Origin: Aminivibrio sp.
GTDB lineage: Bacteria > Synergistota > Synergistia > Synergistales > Aminobacteriaceae
Length of the DNA: 22,722 nucleotides
Assembly (NCBI GenBank): GCA_018057035.1
Contig: JAGPEN010000006.1
Location: forward strand, 1-22,722
Direction of reading: 5' to 3'
The notes below the pieces were generated by a model. It searched no databases. It had not been told where the DNA came from and saw only the letters and a list, made by a program, of their open reading frames with translations. Below are positions 1 through 7,926 of this stretch, piece by piece. Positions within the stretch are counted from its first letter, which is position 1. Every line of letters starts with the position of its first letter. A program made the position numbers and the translations under genes.

Positions 1-306
1 CCAGAGCAGAAGGGGTTCGAGTACCGGGTTTTCCATGACCGTCGATTCAAGTCTCGTCGCCGCCACCGAACAGCCCGTCCTCTTAATCAGGAACGCGTTC
101 CCTCCGCAGTGATCCGCATTGGAATGAGTCGTTACGATTCTCCGGAGGGGTATTTTTCTCTCCTCGAGCATGCGGGCGATTTTTCTTCCCGCTTCGTCGT
201 CCAGGCCGCTATCAATCAGCCGAACCCCGTCGTCAGCCAAATAAAGCCCCACATTGACTCTTCCCGGAATGTATTCGGTCGAAGCACCCAGTTTCACAGT
301 GTCCAC
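1..306 (-). CDS. MBL-fold metallo-hydrolase, 5' part only (runs off left edge)
   Basis: Reading the minus strand from a GTG at 306 gives 102 uninterrupted codons to the window edge. The start is supported by an AAGGGGG ribosome binding site 8 nt upstream; a second in-frame GTG at 297 is possible. The product begins VDTVKLGAS and has the early strands of a metallo-beta-lactamase fold, with LIDSGLD at residues 30-36 and THSNADHCGG at 60-69. The latter is the metal-binding HxHxDH loop, but its second His is Asn (HSNADH). Family members hydrolyse diverse ester or thioester substrates, so the substrate cannot be inferred. The gene is divergent from the small gene at 466. The fold is clear, the function is not, and the C-terminal part lies outside the window. 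Confidence 0.8.
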   Translation of the reverse strand, partial: MDTVKLGASTEYIPGRVNVGLYLADDGVRLIDSGLDDEAGRKIARMLEERKIPLRRIVTTHSNADHCGGNAFLIKRTGCSVAATRLESTVMENPVLEPLLLW

Positions 307-374
307 TAGCGCGTCCCCCTTCTTCTGATTCCTGATGTTATTGTGGATCAAACAAAAAAAGGTGGCAATACCCC

Positions 375-402
375 TTGTACAGTACGGACCATGTGTTATA
401 AT
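375..402 (+). promoter_or_regulatory. sigma70-type promoter for the small gene at 466
   Basis: TTGTAC at 375-380 and a perfect TATAAT at 397-402 are separated by 16 nt. The predicted transcription start near 409 gives a leader of about 57 nt before the ATG at 466. Confidence 0.65.
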
Positions 403-426
403 TTCCTTATATTTGGTACGGACCAT
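382..426 (+). repeat. 11-bp direct repeat flanking the -10 box, possible operator
   Basis: GTACGGACCAT occurs at 382-392, inside the -35/-10 spacer, and again at 416-426, just after the predicted transcription start. The copies are 34 bp apart start to start, about three helical turns. This layout would suit a DNA-binding protein contacting both copies and blocking the promoter, but no regulator is identified. Confidence 0.55.
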
Positions 427-465
427 TTCCAGTCATCCTTTATTCTGCGGCGAAGGAGATGCATC

Positions 466-591
466 ATGGAAAAGACGACGCGTGAACTAAAAGGCGGCAA
501 AAGCGCTTCCCGGGAAGATTCATCCGAAACTTTCAACAACCTGATGTCCGATTTGAATTACGACACCTACAAGTCCCGTTACGACCAATAG
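466..591 (+). CDS. Small 41-aa charged protein, unknown function
   Basis: The open frame is continuous from 343, but the real start is most likely the ATG at 466, preceded by AAGGAGAT with a 5-nt spacer and lying downstream of the predicted promoter. The 41-aa product (MEKTTRELKGG at its start, YKSRYDQ at its end) is strongly charged. It has a basic N-terminal third, an acidic and Asn/Ser-rich middle, and several Tyr near the C-terminus. It has no signal peptide or membrane segment and no Cys. It forms its own transcription unit, with a promoter upstream and a hairpin terminator starting 7 nt after the stop. I do not recognise the family. The independent promoter, terminator and good ribosome binding site argue that it is a real gene rather than chance. 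Confidence 0.6.
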   Translation: MEKTTRELKGGKSASREDSSETFNNLMSDLNYDTYKSRYDQ

Positions 592-597
592 GATCAG

Positions 598-623
598 CCG
601 CCCCCCCCCGGGGGCGGTTTTTT
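598..623 (+). terminator. Rho-independent terminator after the small gene
   Basis: CCGCCCCC (598-605) pairs with GGGGGCGG (610-617) around a 4-nt C loop, followed by six T (618-623). It also separates the small gene from the ABC transporter promoter. Confidence 0.85.
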
Positions 624-625
624 CT

Positions 626-653
626 TTGACGTTCCCTCCGGTTGCGTTATAAT
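626..653 (+). promoter_or_regulatory. sigma70-type promoter of the ABC transporter operon
   Basis: TTGACG at 626-631 and TATAAT at 648-653 are separated by 16 nt. The predicted transcript starts near 660, leaving a leader of about 20 nt before the GTG start at 681. Confidence 0.75.
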
Positions 654-680
654 GTTCCAGTTAAACAGGAGGTGACGGGT

Positions 681-1517
681 GTGCCAAACAACAGCAGCGA
701 TACTATCCCTTCAGATTCGTCCGCTTCTCAGCCCGCAATTGAGGTGCGAAGCCTTCACAAATCCTTCGGCAGCCTCTCCGTGCTCCGGGATGTTTCTCTT
801 TCCGTCGAGGAAGGAGAAGTTGTTTCCGTTATCGGTCCCAGCGGCTCCGGAAAAAGCACCCTTGCGCGGTGCATCTGCAGGCTCGAAGAGATCAATTCCG
901 GAGAAATTTACCTTTACGGGAAGCGGACCGACCGCTCCAGCCATTCAAACCGTGATATCGCCCGACTGGTGGGAATGATTTTCCAGCAGTTCAACCTCTT
1001 TCCCCACCTTTCGGTCTTGGATAATCTCACGCTCAGCCCCATTCGAATCCTCGGCCTTTCCAGGGAGGACGCCGTTGAGAACGCCATGGCCCTATTGAAA
1101 AGAGTCGGGCTGGAGGAAAAGAGAAACGCACGGCCGAGCGAACTCTCGGGAGGCCAGTGCCAGAGGGTTGCCATTGCACGAGCCCTGGCCATGAACCCGA
1201 AAATCATGCTGTTCGACGAGCCCACCAGCGCCCTCGATCCGGAACTCGTGGGAGAAGTGCTGGATGTTATTGCCGGCCTCGTCGATTCGGGAATGACCAT
1301 GATGATCATCACCCACGAGATGATGTTCGCGAAGGAAGTTTCGGACAGGGTGCTCTTTATGGCCGACGGCAATATCGTCGAACAGGGACACCCGAAGAAG
1401 ATCTTCTCCTGCCCGGAGGTCCCCAGGACCCGGCTCTTCCTCCAGAGACTGCTTGTCCACTTCGGGAAAGAGCTCACCGAAGGCGACGAAAAGGAGGCAT
1501 GCCGTTATGACGCTTGA
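681..1517 (+). CDS. Polar amino acid ABC transporter, ATP-binding protein
   Basis: The GTG at 681 follows AGGAGGTGA by 5 nt, giving 278 aa; earlier in-frame codons overlap the promoter and are rejected. All ABC ATPase motifs are present: Walker [10 protein letters not shown] (52-60), Q-loop [10 protein letters not shown] (101-110), signature LSGGQ (155-159), Walker [15 protein letters not shown] (175-188) and switch His in ITHEM (H212). The FNLFPH motif and overall sequence match the HisP/GlnQ polar amino acid class. The protein energises uptake with the permease encoded next, which its gene overlaps by 11 nt. The signature continues LSGGQCQR, where LSGGQQQR is usual. The N-terminal 18 residues are Ser-rich and precede the conserved domain. 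The exact amino acid substrate cannot be told from sequence. Confidence 0.93.
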   Translation: MPNNSSDTIPSDSSASQPAIEVRSLHKSFGSLSVLRDVSLSVEEGEVVSVIGPSGSGKSTLARCICRLEEINSGEIYLYGKRTDRSSHSNRDIARLVGMIFQQFNLFPHLSVLDNLTLSPIRILGLSREDAVENAMALLKRVGLEEKRNARPSELSGGQCQRVAIARALAMNPKIMLFDEPTSALDPELVGEVLDVIAGLVDSGMTMMIITHEMMFAKEVSDRVLFMADGNIVEQGHPKKIFSCPEVPRTRLFLQRLLVHFGKELTEGDEKEACRYDA

Positions 1518-2160
1518 TTTTTCCGCCATCGTCCCCTATCTTCACATGCTTTTTGCCGGGGCGAAGGTGACCATACAGGCTTCCCTGCTCTCGGTATTTT
1601 TCGGCGCCCTTCTGGGAATTTTCGTCGGCGCCCTCAGGGTCGTCCCTCTGGCGCCGGTTCGGGCCGCCGCGGCTGCCTATATTTATATTATCCGGGGAAC
1701 GCCGCTTCTCATCCAGCTCTTCCTGATTTACTTCGGCCTGCCTTCCCTCGGACTGAACCTTCCCGCCTTCACCGCGGGGATAATAGGCCTTTCGATCAAT
1801 TCGTCGGGCTACGTGGGAGAAATTGTCCGGGGCGGAATAGAGGCTGTTCCGAAAGGACAATGGGAAGCCTCCAAGGTGCTCGGCCTTTCGTACCTGAAGA
1901 CCATGCGCTTCATCATCCTTCCCCAGGCGATCAGGAACATGCTCCCTGCCATCGGAAACGAGTTCGTTACCCTCATCAAGGAATCTTCCCTGCTGTCCAC
2001 CCTCGCCATAACGGAGCTTACCATGGTGGGCCAGCAGGTCAGGAGCGTCACCTACGCTTCCTTCGAGACGTTCATCGTGGTGGGAATTATTTACCTTCTC
2101 CTGACAAGCGTTACGAGTTTCTCCCTTCAATACGTGGAAAAGAAATGGAAAGTCAGCTGA
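1507..2160 (+). CDS. Polar amino acid ABC transporter, permease
   Basis: The ATG at 1507 lies 9 nt after AAGGAGG and inside the end of the ATPase gene, giving 217 aa. This is an integral inner-membrane protein of the HisM/GlnP class with about five membrane segments. RGTPLLIQ (63-70) is a family hallmark, and the EAA loop that docks on the ATPase is visible as EASKVLGLS (120-128) followed by ILPQA (137-141). It would form the membrane pore for an amino acid importer together with the upstream ATPase. No periplasmic binding protein or second permease follows; a terminator starts 30 nt after the stop. The binding protein must therefore be encoded elsewhere or shared with another system. Confidence 0.92.
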   Translation: MTLDFSAIVPYLHMLFAGAKVTIQASLLSVFFGALLGIFVGALRVVPLAPVRAAAAAYIYIIRGTPLLIQLFLIYFGLPSLGLNLPAFTAGIIGLSINSSGYVGEIVRGGIEAVPKGQWEASKVLGLSYLKTMRFIILPQAIRNMLPAIGNEFVTLIKESSLLSTLAITELTMVGQQVRSVTYASFETFIVVGIIYLLLTSVTSFSLQYVEKKWKVS

Positions 2161-2184
2161 AACGGATTTTCCCGAAGCCGTGAT

Positions 2185-2230
2185 AAAAAAGCGGGAGAGA
2201 GGATTTTTCGCCTCTCTCCCGCTTTTTTTT
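2185..2230. terminator. Bidirectional Rho-independent terminator
   Basis: GCGGGAGAGAGG (2191-2202) pairs perfectly with CCTCTCTCCCGC (2211-2222) around an 8-nt loop. Eight T follow on the plus strand (2223-2230), and six A precede on the left (2185-2190), which become T on the minus strand. It can stop both the transporter operon and the converging gene whose stop codon lies at 2229-2231. Confidence 0.93.
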
Positions 2231-3149
2231 ACATCATCCTCGTTCCCTGCGGCGCAGTCCTCTGGGCGTACCGTGACCTTTCCTTTTCCGCACCCAGACC
2301 GTCAAGGTATCCCCACGAGGCCATGACAATCTCCCGGATGGAAAGCTTCCTCCGTTCCCGCATCTCATTCCAGAGGGCAATGGGCAGGAACATCCATATC
2401 CGGAAGGCTGAATCAGGGCCTTCTCCGCCGAAATCGGAGAGGATGAGATACCCTGACTTGCTGTACAGCACAACCGGCCGGGAGGACTGGGAGTTCATCC
2501 TCTGGAGGTCGTCGAGGGAGAAAGCAAGCCCTTCCATTTCTTCGATGTCCCTTTTCCCGGGAAGGTCCGTCAGGGAAAACCAGATCTTCGGGGGCTGGGT
2601 TACTCCATCGAAGACATCGGCGGCACTCTTCATCCAGGTCTTAACCCTGGATACGGCTTCATAATCGTTCCTGAAAAGCGCCAGGCGAACCGCCCAGTAC
2701 GCCATTTTCGCCGTGCCGTCCTTTTCAAGAACCTCAAAAAAAGCTTCCTCGTTCTGAAGGAATTCTCCTTCTCCGAGAAGGTGGTCTTCCCCGATGAGCC
2801 CCCTGAGGATCAGAGCGGAGGGCATGTGCTCCCCAGGAGGAGGCATCTGCCCTGAGAGACATGATTTCAGCTGGGAAATCACTTCGGCGGAAATGGTCAC
2901 CTTCTCCACTTCGCCGAGCAGAAGGGTCTTCGCTTTCCCCTCGTAGAGAAAGACTTCCGTGGATTCGTCCGTTCCAAGCTTCCCCAGGGTCCAGCGTTCA
3001 TAATGCTTCATGGTCGCGGAACCCACGAGATACCGGTTGTAGGGGAGAAGAAGGAGGACCCTCGGAAACGGCCCATCGGGCAGACCGTCAACAGTCATGC
3101 CGTCAGGAAGGCGAGCGATGTTTCCTCGCGACATGAGCTCGAATATCAT
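2229..3149 (-). CDS. Hypothetical protein, 306 aa
   Basis: The start ATG at 3149 lies 8 nt after an AGGAGG site (3158-3163); an ATG at 3155 would leave only 2 nt and is less likely. The product (MIFELMSRGNIARLPDG at its start) has no signal peptide or clear membrane segment and looks cytoplasmic. The N-terminal 100 residues contain hydrophobic strands (PRVLLLLPYNRYLVG), a middle helical region follows, and the C-terminal third is rich in Trp and Arg. I recognise no catalytic motif. The downstream end abuts the bidirectional terminator. The 123-bp gap to the acyltransferase gene holds a possible promoter, so it may be a separate unit. It is real by length, ribosome binding site and clean reading frame; the function is unknown. 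Confidence 0.75.
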   Translation of the reverse strand: MIFELMSRGNIARLPDGMTVDGLPDGPFPRVLLLLPYNRYLVGSATMKHYERWTLGKLGTDESTEVFLYEGKAKTLLLGEVEKVTISAEVISQLKSCLSGQMPPPGEHMPSALILRGLIGEDHLLGEGEFLQNEEAFFEVLEKDGTAKMAYWAVRLALFRNDYEAVSRVKTWMKSAADVFDGVTQPPKIWFSLTDLPGKRDIEEMEGLAFSLDDLQRMNSQSSRPVVLYSKSGYLILSDFGGEGPDSAFRIWMFLPIALWNEMRERRKLSIREIVMASWGYLDGLGAEKERSRYAQRTAPQGTRMM

Positions 3150-3181
3150 GACCATCCCCTCCTCTTCTGATGTTTTGTATA

Positions 3182-3210
3182 AGAGTAGCATCAAAAGATC
3201 GGAGTATCAA
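3182..3210 (-). promoter_or_regulatory. Possible promoter for the hypothetical gene ending at 2229
   Basis: On the minus strand TTGATA (3210-3205) and TACTCT (3187-3182) are 17 nt apart, in the 123-bp gap before the gene. The -10 match is only moderate. Confidence 0.35.
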
Positions 3211-3272
3211 GGGAAAAATACGGAACAGGACTAGTTTTGCAGGCTTCATTCCCTTCTCTGTCAGGAAAAGAA

Positions 3273-4121
3273 TTATTTCCACCGCCTGTGAAGCCAGAGC
3301 CATTGCTCGGGAAAGGGGCGGATCATTTCTTCAATCGCCCTGTTCATGCGGAGCGTGTTTTCCTGAATGGCGCTGTTCCTGTCGGTCCCTTCGGCCATGG
3401 GGATCGGAGGGGAGATGACCACCCTGTGCCTGAAAGGGGAAAGCCTGTAGGAAACCACCGGAACGACGGACACTCCTGCAAGGTGGGCTATGGCGGCGGG
3501 GCCTCCCGCCGTATAGCACATCCGGCCGAAAAAGGGACCGTGAACTCCTGAGGAATTCCATGCCTGGTCAGGAAGAAGGCCGAGGAATCCACCTTTTTTC
3601 GCGAAGCGGACGGCATCCTTCATTATGAAATGCTTCTCGATGGTACCCACTCCGAGGGCTGCCCTGTAGGTTTCAATGAGTTCGGAAAGGTTGGGGTCGT
3701 CCGGGTTCCGGACCACTGCCGTCAGAGGATATCCCGACTGGGCGAGCCATCCCGCCAGGAGTTCCCAGTTTCCCACGTGACCTGTCAGGATGATTGCCCC
3801 CCTGCCGGAGTTCCTGAGATCGTCAAGGATTTCTTTCCCCTCTATTTCTACGACCCAGGAATGTACCCGGGAAGGATCCGAGACCAGGGAGAGATATTCG
3901 GCCACCATCCAGGAGATGTGCCGGTAGCATTTCCTGACTGTTTTTCTTCTCCACGCTTCATCGGAGTCCGGAAAGGCCTGCCGGAGATTGTCGAGGGCCA
4001 CCTTCCCCCTCGGCCTGATGAGCATGAGACCGCCGGAAAAAAATGATGCCACTGCAGCAGCCCTCCAGCCTGGCCTGACCCACTTCCTTATACGGTCGAG
4101 AACGGCGGCCCGCCCTTTCAT
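3273..4121 (-). CDS. LpxL/HtrB-family lysophospholipid (lipid A) acyltransferase
   Basis: The 282-aa product carries the acyltransferase motif HVGNWE at 115-120, in which His and Glu form the catalytic HX4E pair. It also has the family-typical C-terminal PEQWLWLHRRWK (271-282) and an N-terminal hydrophobic stretch around 20-36 for inner-membrane association. Such enzymes transfer acyl chains from acyl-ACP to lipid A precursors or related glycolipids. The length is slightly short of the roughly 300 aa of E. coli LpxL but complete. The start overlaps the stop of the upstream glycosyltransferase-like gene by 4 nt (ATGA), indicating translational coupling. The pairing suggests joint work on an envelope glycolipid. 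The precise acceptor is not determinable. Confidence 0.88.
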   Translation of the reverse strand: MKGRAAVLDRIRKWVRPGWRAAAVASFFSGGLMLIRPRGKVALDNLRQAFPDSDEAWRRKTVRKCYRHISWMVAEYLSLVSDPSRVHSWVVEIEGKEILDDLRNSGRGAIILTGHVGNWELLAGWLAQSGYPLTAVVRNPDDPNLSELIETYRAALGVGTIEKHFIMKDAVRFAKKGGFLGLLPDQAWNSSGVHGPFFGRMCYTAGGPAAIAHLAGVSVVPVVSYRLSPFRHRVVISPPIPMAEGTDRNSAIQENTLRMNRAIEEMIRPFPEQWLWLHRRWK

Positions 4122-5002
4122 CGATCCATACCGGAGAGCGACAGATACAGGTTTTCCAGTTTTTTCGCACCCTTCTCAGGGGGAAACTGTTCGGACACAT
4201 GGCGCCGGGCGGCCGCAGACGCTGCCCTTCCTCCCTCACCGGCAAGCTGGGTAAGAATCCGGCGTTTCTCCTCGGTACCCGCGGCGGGATCAAGATGGAC
4301 ATACCCGTCCTTCCCGAGGAGTTCATCCATGACGGGCGACCGGGGAGCCGCCGTCGGAACTCCCATGAGGGCACCGTTCGCTGAAAGAAGGGCGAGGGAG
4401 GGAACGGGATTTTCCACGAGGAGCATGGTCCTGCCGGTGAAGAGATGCTGCATGGCGTCTTTTCCTCCCCGGCCGAAAAGTTGAAAGCTCGCCCCCATGC
4501 TTCCGAGAAGGGAAGAATATTCGTTTTCTCCGGAGGTCTCTCCCGCAAGGAGGCACAAAAGGGACTCATCCCCCGGGGAAGTTTCTCCCGGAGCATCCCC
4601 TCCCCAGTTCACCTTAATCTCGAACGCGGGGGGGATGTAGGTTTCGCCCCCGGAACACTCGGTGGCTGAGAGTACTGTGGGGTGGCCTCTCCATTCCGTT
4701 TTCAGGGAAAAACGGGTATGCACGGTCCTTGCCCTGAGCCGGACCAGCCCCCACCAGGAAGGAGGTGTGCCCCACAGATGCCACAGTCTTCCTTTTATCC
4801 CCGCTGCGGTTGCCCGTTCCATAGTGTGCATGGAACGCCATGAGAGAAGCCCGGGAATGTTCAGGAGATCCGTTCCCGAACCCGAATAGGCATGAAGATC
4901 CGTCCCGCTTCGGATCAGCGCCCTGGCAAGCGTTCCCGCAACTGAAGCTTCCCAGGGCAGGAGGGATTCTCCGATGTACCAGCAGCATTCTGTCTTCGCC
5001 AT
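4118..5002 (-). CDS. Putative glycosyltransferase-like protein
   Basis: The ATG at 5002 is 8 nt from AGGAGG; a further ATG at 5008 leaves only 2 nt. The product is 294 aa. The C-terminal third looks like the nucleotide-sugar half of a GT-B glycosyltransferase: a Gly/Pro turn (GVPTAAPRSPVMDELLG) followed by a helical tail of the type seen in group 1 transferases (AARRHVSEQFPPEKGAKK). The N-terminal half is divergent and starts MAKTECCWYIGESLLPWEAS, with no signal peptide. The gene sits 25 nt after tyrS and overlaps the acyltransferase by 4 nt, so a role in the same lipopolysaccharide-like pathway is inferred. The assignment is weak: the diagnostic N-terminal motifs are not clear, and it could be a degenerate or novel transferase. 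Confidence 0.5.
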   Translation of the reverse strand: MAKTECCWYIGESLLPWEASVAGTLARALIRSGTDLHAYSGSGTDLLNIPGLLSWRSMHTMERATAAGIKGRLWHLWGTPPSWWGLVRLRARTVHTRFSLKTEWRGHPTVLSATECSGGETYIPPAFEIKVNWGGDAPGETSPGDESLLCLLAGETSGENEYSSLLGSMGASFQLFGRGGKDAMQHLFTGRTMLLVENPVPSLALLSANGALMGVPTAAPRSPVMDELLGKDGYVHLDPAAGTEEKRRILTQLAGEGGRAASAAARRHVSEQFPPEKGAKKLENLYLSLSGMDR

Positions 5003-5027
5003 TTTCATTCCCTCCTGCCGGGGCGGC

Positions 5028-6308
5028 TTACCGGAAAAGGATCATGAAAAGCCGTTTTTTTCCGAGCCGGACAAAGAGATACCGGTCGCCCAGCACGTCC
5101 TCTTCCTTAACCGAACGGTTCTCGTCGGACACCCTTTCGCCGTTGACGTAGAGTCCGCCCCCCTTAATCAGGCGTCGGGCTTCGCTTTTCGAAGGGCAGG
5201 CGCCGGCGGACGTGAGAAGGTCCACCAGGGAAAGAGGGAACTCTCTCGAAGCCTCTCCTGTGGGCATTTCCGCCGAAAGGGTCCGGAGCATTTCTCCCGA
5301 CAGTTCCCTGGGCTCGAAGGATTCCCCGAAGAGGATCGAGCTGGCCTTCCTTACAGTTTCCGCGCTTTCGGCGCCATGCACGATGGTGGTCACCTCGTAG
5401 GCAAGGCGTCTCTGGGCTTCCCGGAGCTCCGGGGATTTTCCGTGAAGGGCCATGATCCCGGCGATCTCATCGAGAGGCAGGAAGGTGAAAAGCTTCAGCA
5501 GCTTTTCGACAGACTGGTCCTCCACATTCATCCAGAACTGGTAAAACTTGTAGGGTGATGTCCTGGCAGGGTCAAGCCAGACAGCCCCTTCCTCCGTCTT
5601 TCCGAATTTTGTTCCGGATGACGTGAGAAGGAGGGGCTGGGTCGCCCCGAAGGCTTCTCCCCCCGTTTTTTTCCGGATGAGGTCAACACCGGAAATGATG
5701 TTGCCCTGCTGGTCGTTTCCGCCCATCTGGAGCCTGCAGCCCCATTTCGAGAAAAGGTGGAGGAAATCGTAGGCCTGGAGCAGAACGTAGGAGAACTCCG
5801 TGTAGGAAATGCTCTTCTCCGGATCCTCGAGACGGCTCCTGACATATTCCCGTGCAATCATGGAGTTGACCGAGAAGTGCTTCCCCACATCCCGGAGGAC
5901 TTCCAGGAAAGTGAGCTTTCCGAGCCAGTCGTAATTGTTGATCAGGAGGGCGGAGTTTGCCCCGCAATCGAAATCCAGAAAGGAGGAAAGCTGCTTTTTC
6001 ACTCCCTCGAGATTTTCCTTCACTTTTTCAATGGTGAGCAGGTTCCTCTCCTTGCTTTTCCCGGAGGGGTCGCCGATAAGCCCCGTCCCCATGCCTGCAA
6101 GAGGGATGGGACGGTGTCCGCATCTCTGTATCCAGGCAAGAGCCATTATGGGGATCAGGTGTCCCACGTGAAGGCTGTCCGCCGTAGGGTCGAACCCGAC
6201 GTAGGCGGTGACCATCTCCCGGCGGAAGAGGGCCCCGAGCTCTTCATCGTTGCTGCACCATTCGATGTGTCCCCTTTCCCTGAGGACCTGTAGCGCGTCT
6301 GAAAACAT
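5028..6308 (-). CDS. tyrS: Tyrosyl-tRNA synthetase
   Basis: The ATG at 6308 follows AGGAGG by 7 nt and gives 426 aa, close to E. coli TyrS (424 aa); the longer open frame adds an unrelated 29-residue leader. Class I motifs are clear: HVGH (47-50, the HIGH box), QMGGNDQQGN (195-204, tyrosyl-adenylate site) and KFGKT (234-238, the KMSKS loop). GDPSGK (79-84) and SYVLLQAYDF (173-182) are TyrS-specific. A C-terminal S4 RNA-binding domain begins near residue 355 (SLVDLLTSAG, then SEARRLIKGGGLYVNGE). It charges tRNA-Tyr in the cytoplasm. KFGKT is a conservative variant of KFGKS. The gene lies 50 nt after an unknown exported protein gene and 25 nt before the glycosyltransferase-like gene. No T-box-like leader is visible directly upstream. 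Confidence 0.97.
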   Translation of the reverse strand: MFSDALQVLRERGHIEWCSNDEELGALFRREMVTAYVGFDPTADSLHVGHLIPIMALAWIQRCGHRPIPLAGMGTGLIGDPSGKSKERNLLTIEKVKENLEGVKKQLSSFLDFDCGANSALLINNYDWLGKLTFLEVLRDVGKHFSVNSMIAREYVRSRLEDPEKSISYTEFSYVLLQAYDFLHLFSKWGCRLQMGGNDQQGNIISGVDLIRKKTGGEAFGATQPLLLTSSGTKFGKTEEGAVWLDPARTSPYKFYQFWMNVEDQSVEKLLKLFTFLPLDEIAGIMALHGKSPELREAQRRLAYEVTTIVHGAESAETVRKASSILFGESFEPRELSGEMLRTLSAEMPTGEASREFPLSLVDLLTSAGACPSKSEARRLIKGGGLYVNGERVSDENRSVKEEDVLGDRYLFVRLGKKRLFMILFR

Positions 6309-6358
6309 TGTACTCCCTCCTGACCGTTTCCCCGGCAGACTTCCCCGGCCGGGGTCAT

Positions 6359-7843
6359 TCATTTTCCCTTCACTGATGACGGGCTTTTTTTCCATTCGAC
6401 AATACCTTCTTCCAGTGAAGGCATGACCACTGACAGTACTCCCGTTTTTTCCAGGGTTTCCGATGCACGGAGCACAGATTTCAGGTTCACGCCCGAGCCC
6501 CGTCCCATTTTTTCAACTATCTTTCCTGTCCTTGCCAGGCTCCGTATGGCTTCCGCAAGAGCAGGGCCGTCGAGAAAAGCCCAAAAAACAGCCCGCTTTT
6601 CTTCCCTCACCAGGGGGACAAAATCAGCTATTTGCTTATCGGACTTCAGGCTGTCTCCGTCAATAACGCCGAACCTGAGCATACCGGAATTTGCGGCACA
6701 CACGATGGAGAAAGGAATGGAGGCGGATCCTCCCTCGGGGAAGCCTTCCATTTTTTCCACGACCGGGACGAGGGAACTCCACTCCCGGTTCCAGAAGGAG
6801 GCGGCAAAGGACGTTCCTGCGGCTCCTCTCCCCGGAAGCTGAAAGAGAATTCCCGGCAGAGAGAAGACGAACAGTTTGCCGGTTCCGCCGAGAGAGACCA
6901 TCAGCGGCCCGGGCGAGAGTTCATCAAGTTCTTTTTCTCCAAGGCCGACCGTTTCTGGTATGCTCCATTCTCCTGCTCCGGCCTTTTTGAAAACCGTCCC
7001 CGGTATCCTGGGAAGGCTGATTCCAAAGGACGCGATAAGGGGCTCCGGGGCAAGAAACCTGTCGTCCCACTTTACCGGGGCAATTTTTTCCGGCAGGCTT
7101 CGGCTGAACAAAGTTTCAAAGCCTTCGGCCTCCCATTTCAGCCGCCCTCCTGTCCGGTTTCCCTTCCAGGCCGCCGTGACCGAAATCCCTCCGGGTCCGA
7201 CGGGGATACCCTCTTCCGAAGCTACATGGGAAACAATCCCTCCGTCATTGAAGAGGAAATGATTGGGCCACCTTTTTTCCACGGGCCAGGAAATAGCCAT
7301 TCCTCCGGTTCCTTTTTCGAGGAGAGCCGCCATGACCTTCACTCGCCCGGGCGTCGCTCCGAGGAGCGTCATACCGTTCCTCCCGCAGAAATAGAGGGGG
7401 AAAAGAGGGGACGGGCCACCCTTCAGTTCGAACAGTCCGGGGATATCCCCGGAAACTTCCGCAGCCTTCAGAGGGGAACTCCAGGCTTCGGGAACCACCC
7501 CGCGGACCATGCTCTCCGATTCGTCACCGCTGAAACGGAGCACGCCGTCAATAATCAGGCGTCCTCCGTCCAGGGAAAAAAGCACCGCTGTTTCCTCAGC
7601 TTTCTCAAGAAAGGGGGAGAGGCTCCGGAGACCCCTGAGGACAGGAGCCATGTTCTGTGAATCATCGGGTAGAGATGCTACAGCATCGCTCTTCCCCCGG
7701 GTCTCAAGGAAAAGAAACGGAATCCCGTCGTCGGGCACCGGGATGACGGCAGGCAGTCTCTGCCCTTCGTGCACGCTCCGGGCAAGGGTCAAAAGCATGG
7801 CTGCCAGGGCGAGAGCTCCAAGAAAGGCAATTGCCTTGCGCAT
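6359..7843 (-). CDS. Hypothetical exported or membrane-anchored protein, 494 aa
   Basis: The start ATG at 7843 follows a G-rich ribosome binding site (GGGAGGGGGGGAAGTG); an adjacent GTG at 7846 is an alternative. The N-terminus MRKAIAFLGALALAAMLLTL is a signal peptide or signal anchor, so the bulk is periplasmic. The mature part shows alternating beta-strand patterns and several Gly/Pro-rich turns without an identifiable domain. A two-fold organisation is possible: regions around 90-200 and 330-450 each contain VxFxLDG/AFLDG-like strands. Such long beta-rich proteins are common between unrelated housekeeping genes in anaerobic Gram-negatives. It precedes tyrS by 50 nt and may be cotranscribed with it. 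I assign no function. The long clean frame supports a real gene. Confidence 0.75.
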   Translation of the reverse strand: MRKAIAFLGALALAAMLLTLARSVHEGQRLPAVIPVPDDGIPFLFLETRGKSDAVASLPDDSQNMAPVLRGLRSLSPFLEKAEETAVLFSLDGGRLIIDGVLRFSGDESESMVRGVVPEAWSSPLKAAEVSGDIPGLFELKGGPSPLFPLYFCGRNGMTLLGATPGRVKVMAALLEKGTGGMAISWPVEKRWPNHFLFNDGGIVSHVASEEGIPVGPGGISVTAAWKGNRTGGRLKWEAEGFETLFSRSLPEKIAPVKWDDRFLAPEPLIASFGISLPRIPGTVFKKAGAGEWSIPETVGLGEKELDELSPGPLMVSLGGTGKLFVFSLPGILFQLPGRGAAGTSFAASFWNREWSSLVPVVEKMEGFPEGGSASIPFSIVCAANSGMLRFGVIDGDSLKSDKQIADFVPLVREEKRAVFWAFLDGPALAEAIRSLARTGKIVEKMGRGSGVNLKSVLRASETLEKTGVLSVVMPSLEEGIVEWKKSPSSVKGK

Positions 7844-7926
7844 CACTTCCCCCCCTCCCTGCAGAGCGTCTCCGGGAAGGCAGCGGAGAGACGTCTATCC
7901 GTCATTTCCACGGCGGGCAAGTCTCT

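Noticed and set aside
109..309. Plus-strand open frame of 66 codons at the left edge
   Set aside because: It is antisense to the MBL-fold gene, whose minus-strand frame has a recognisable metal motif and a good ribosome binding site.
6632..7660. Long plus-strand frame (342 codons) opposite the exported hypothetical gene
   Set aside because: The product is low-complexity Arg/Ser/Gly-rich with no ribosome binding site; the minus-strand gene has a signal peptide and a plausible start.
7849..7855. Seven-G run before the exported hypothetical gene as a phase-variation tract
   Set aside because: It is too short to be convincing and lies in a normal G-rich ribosome binding site.
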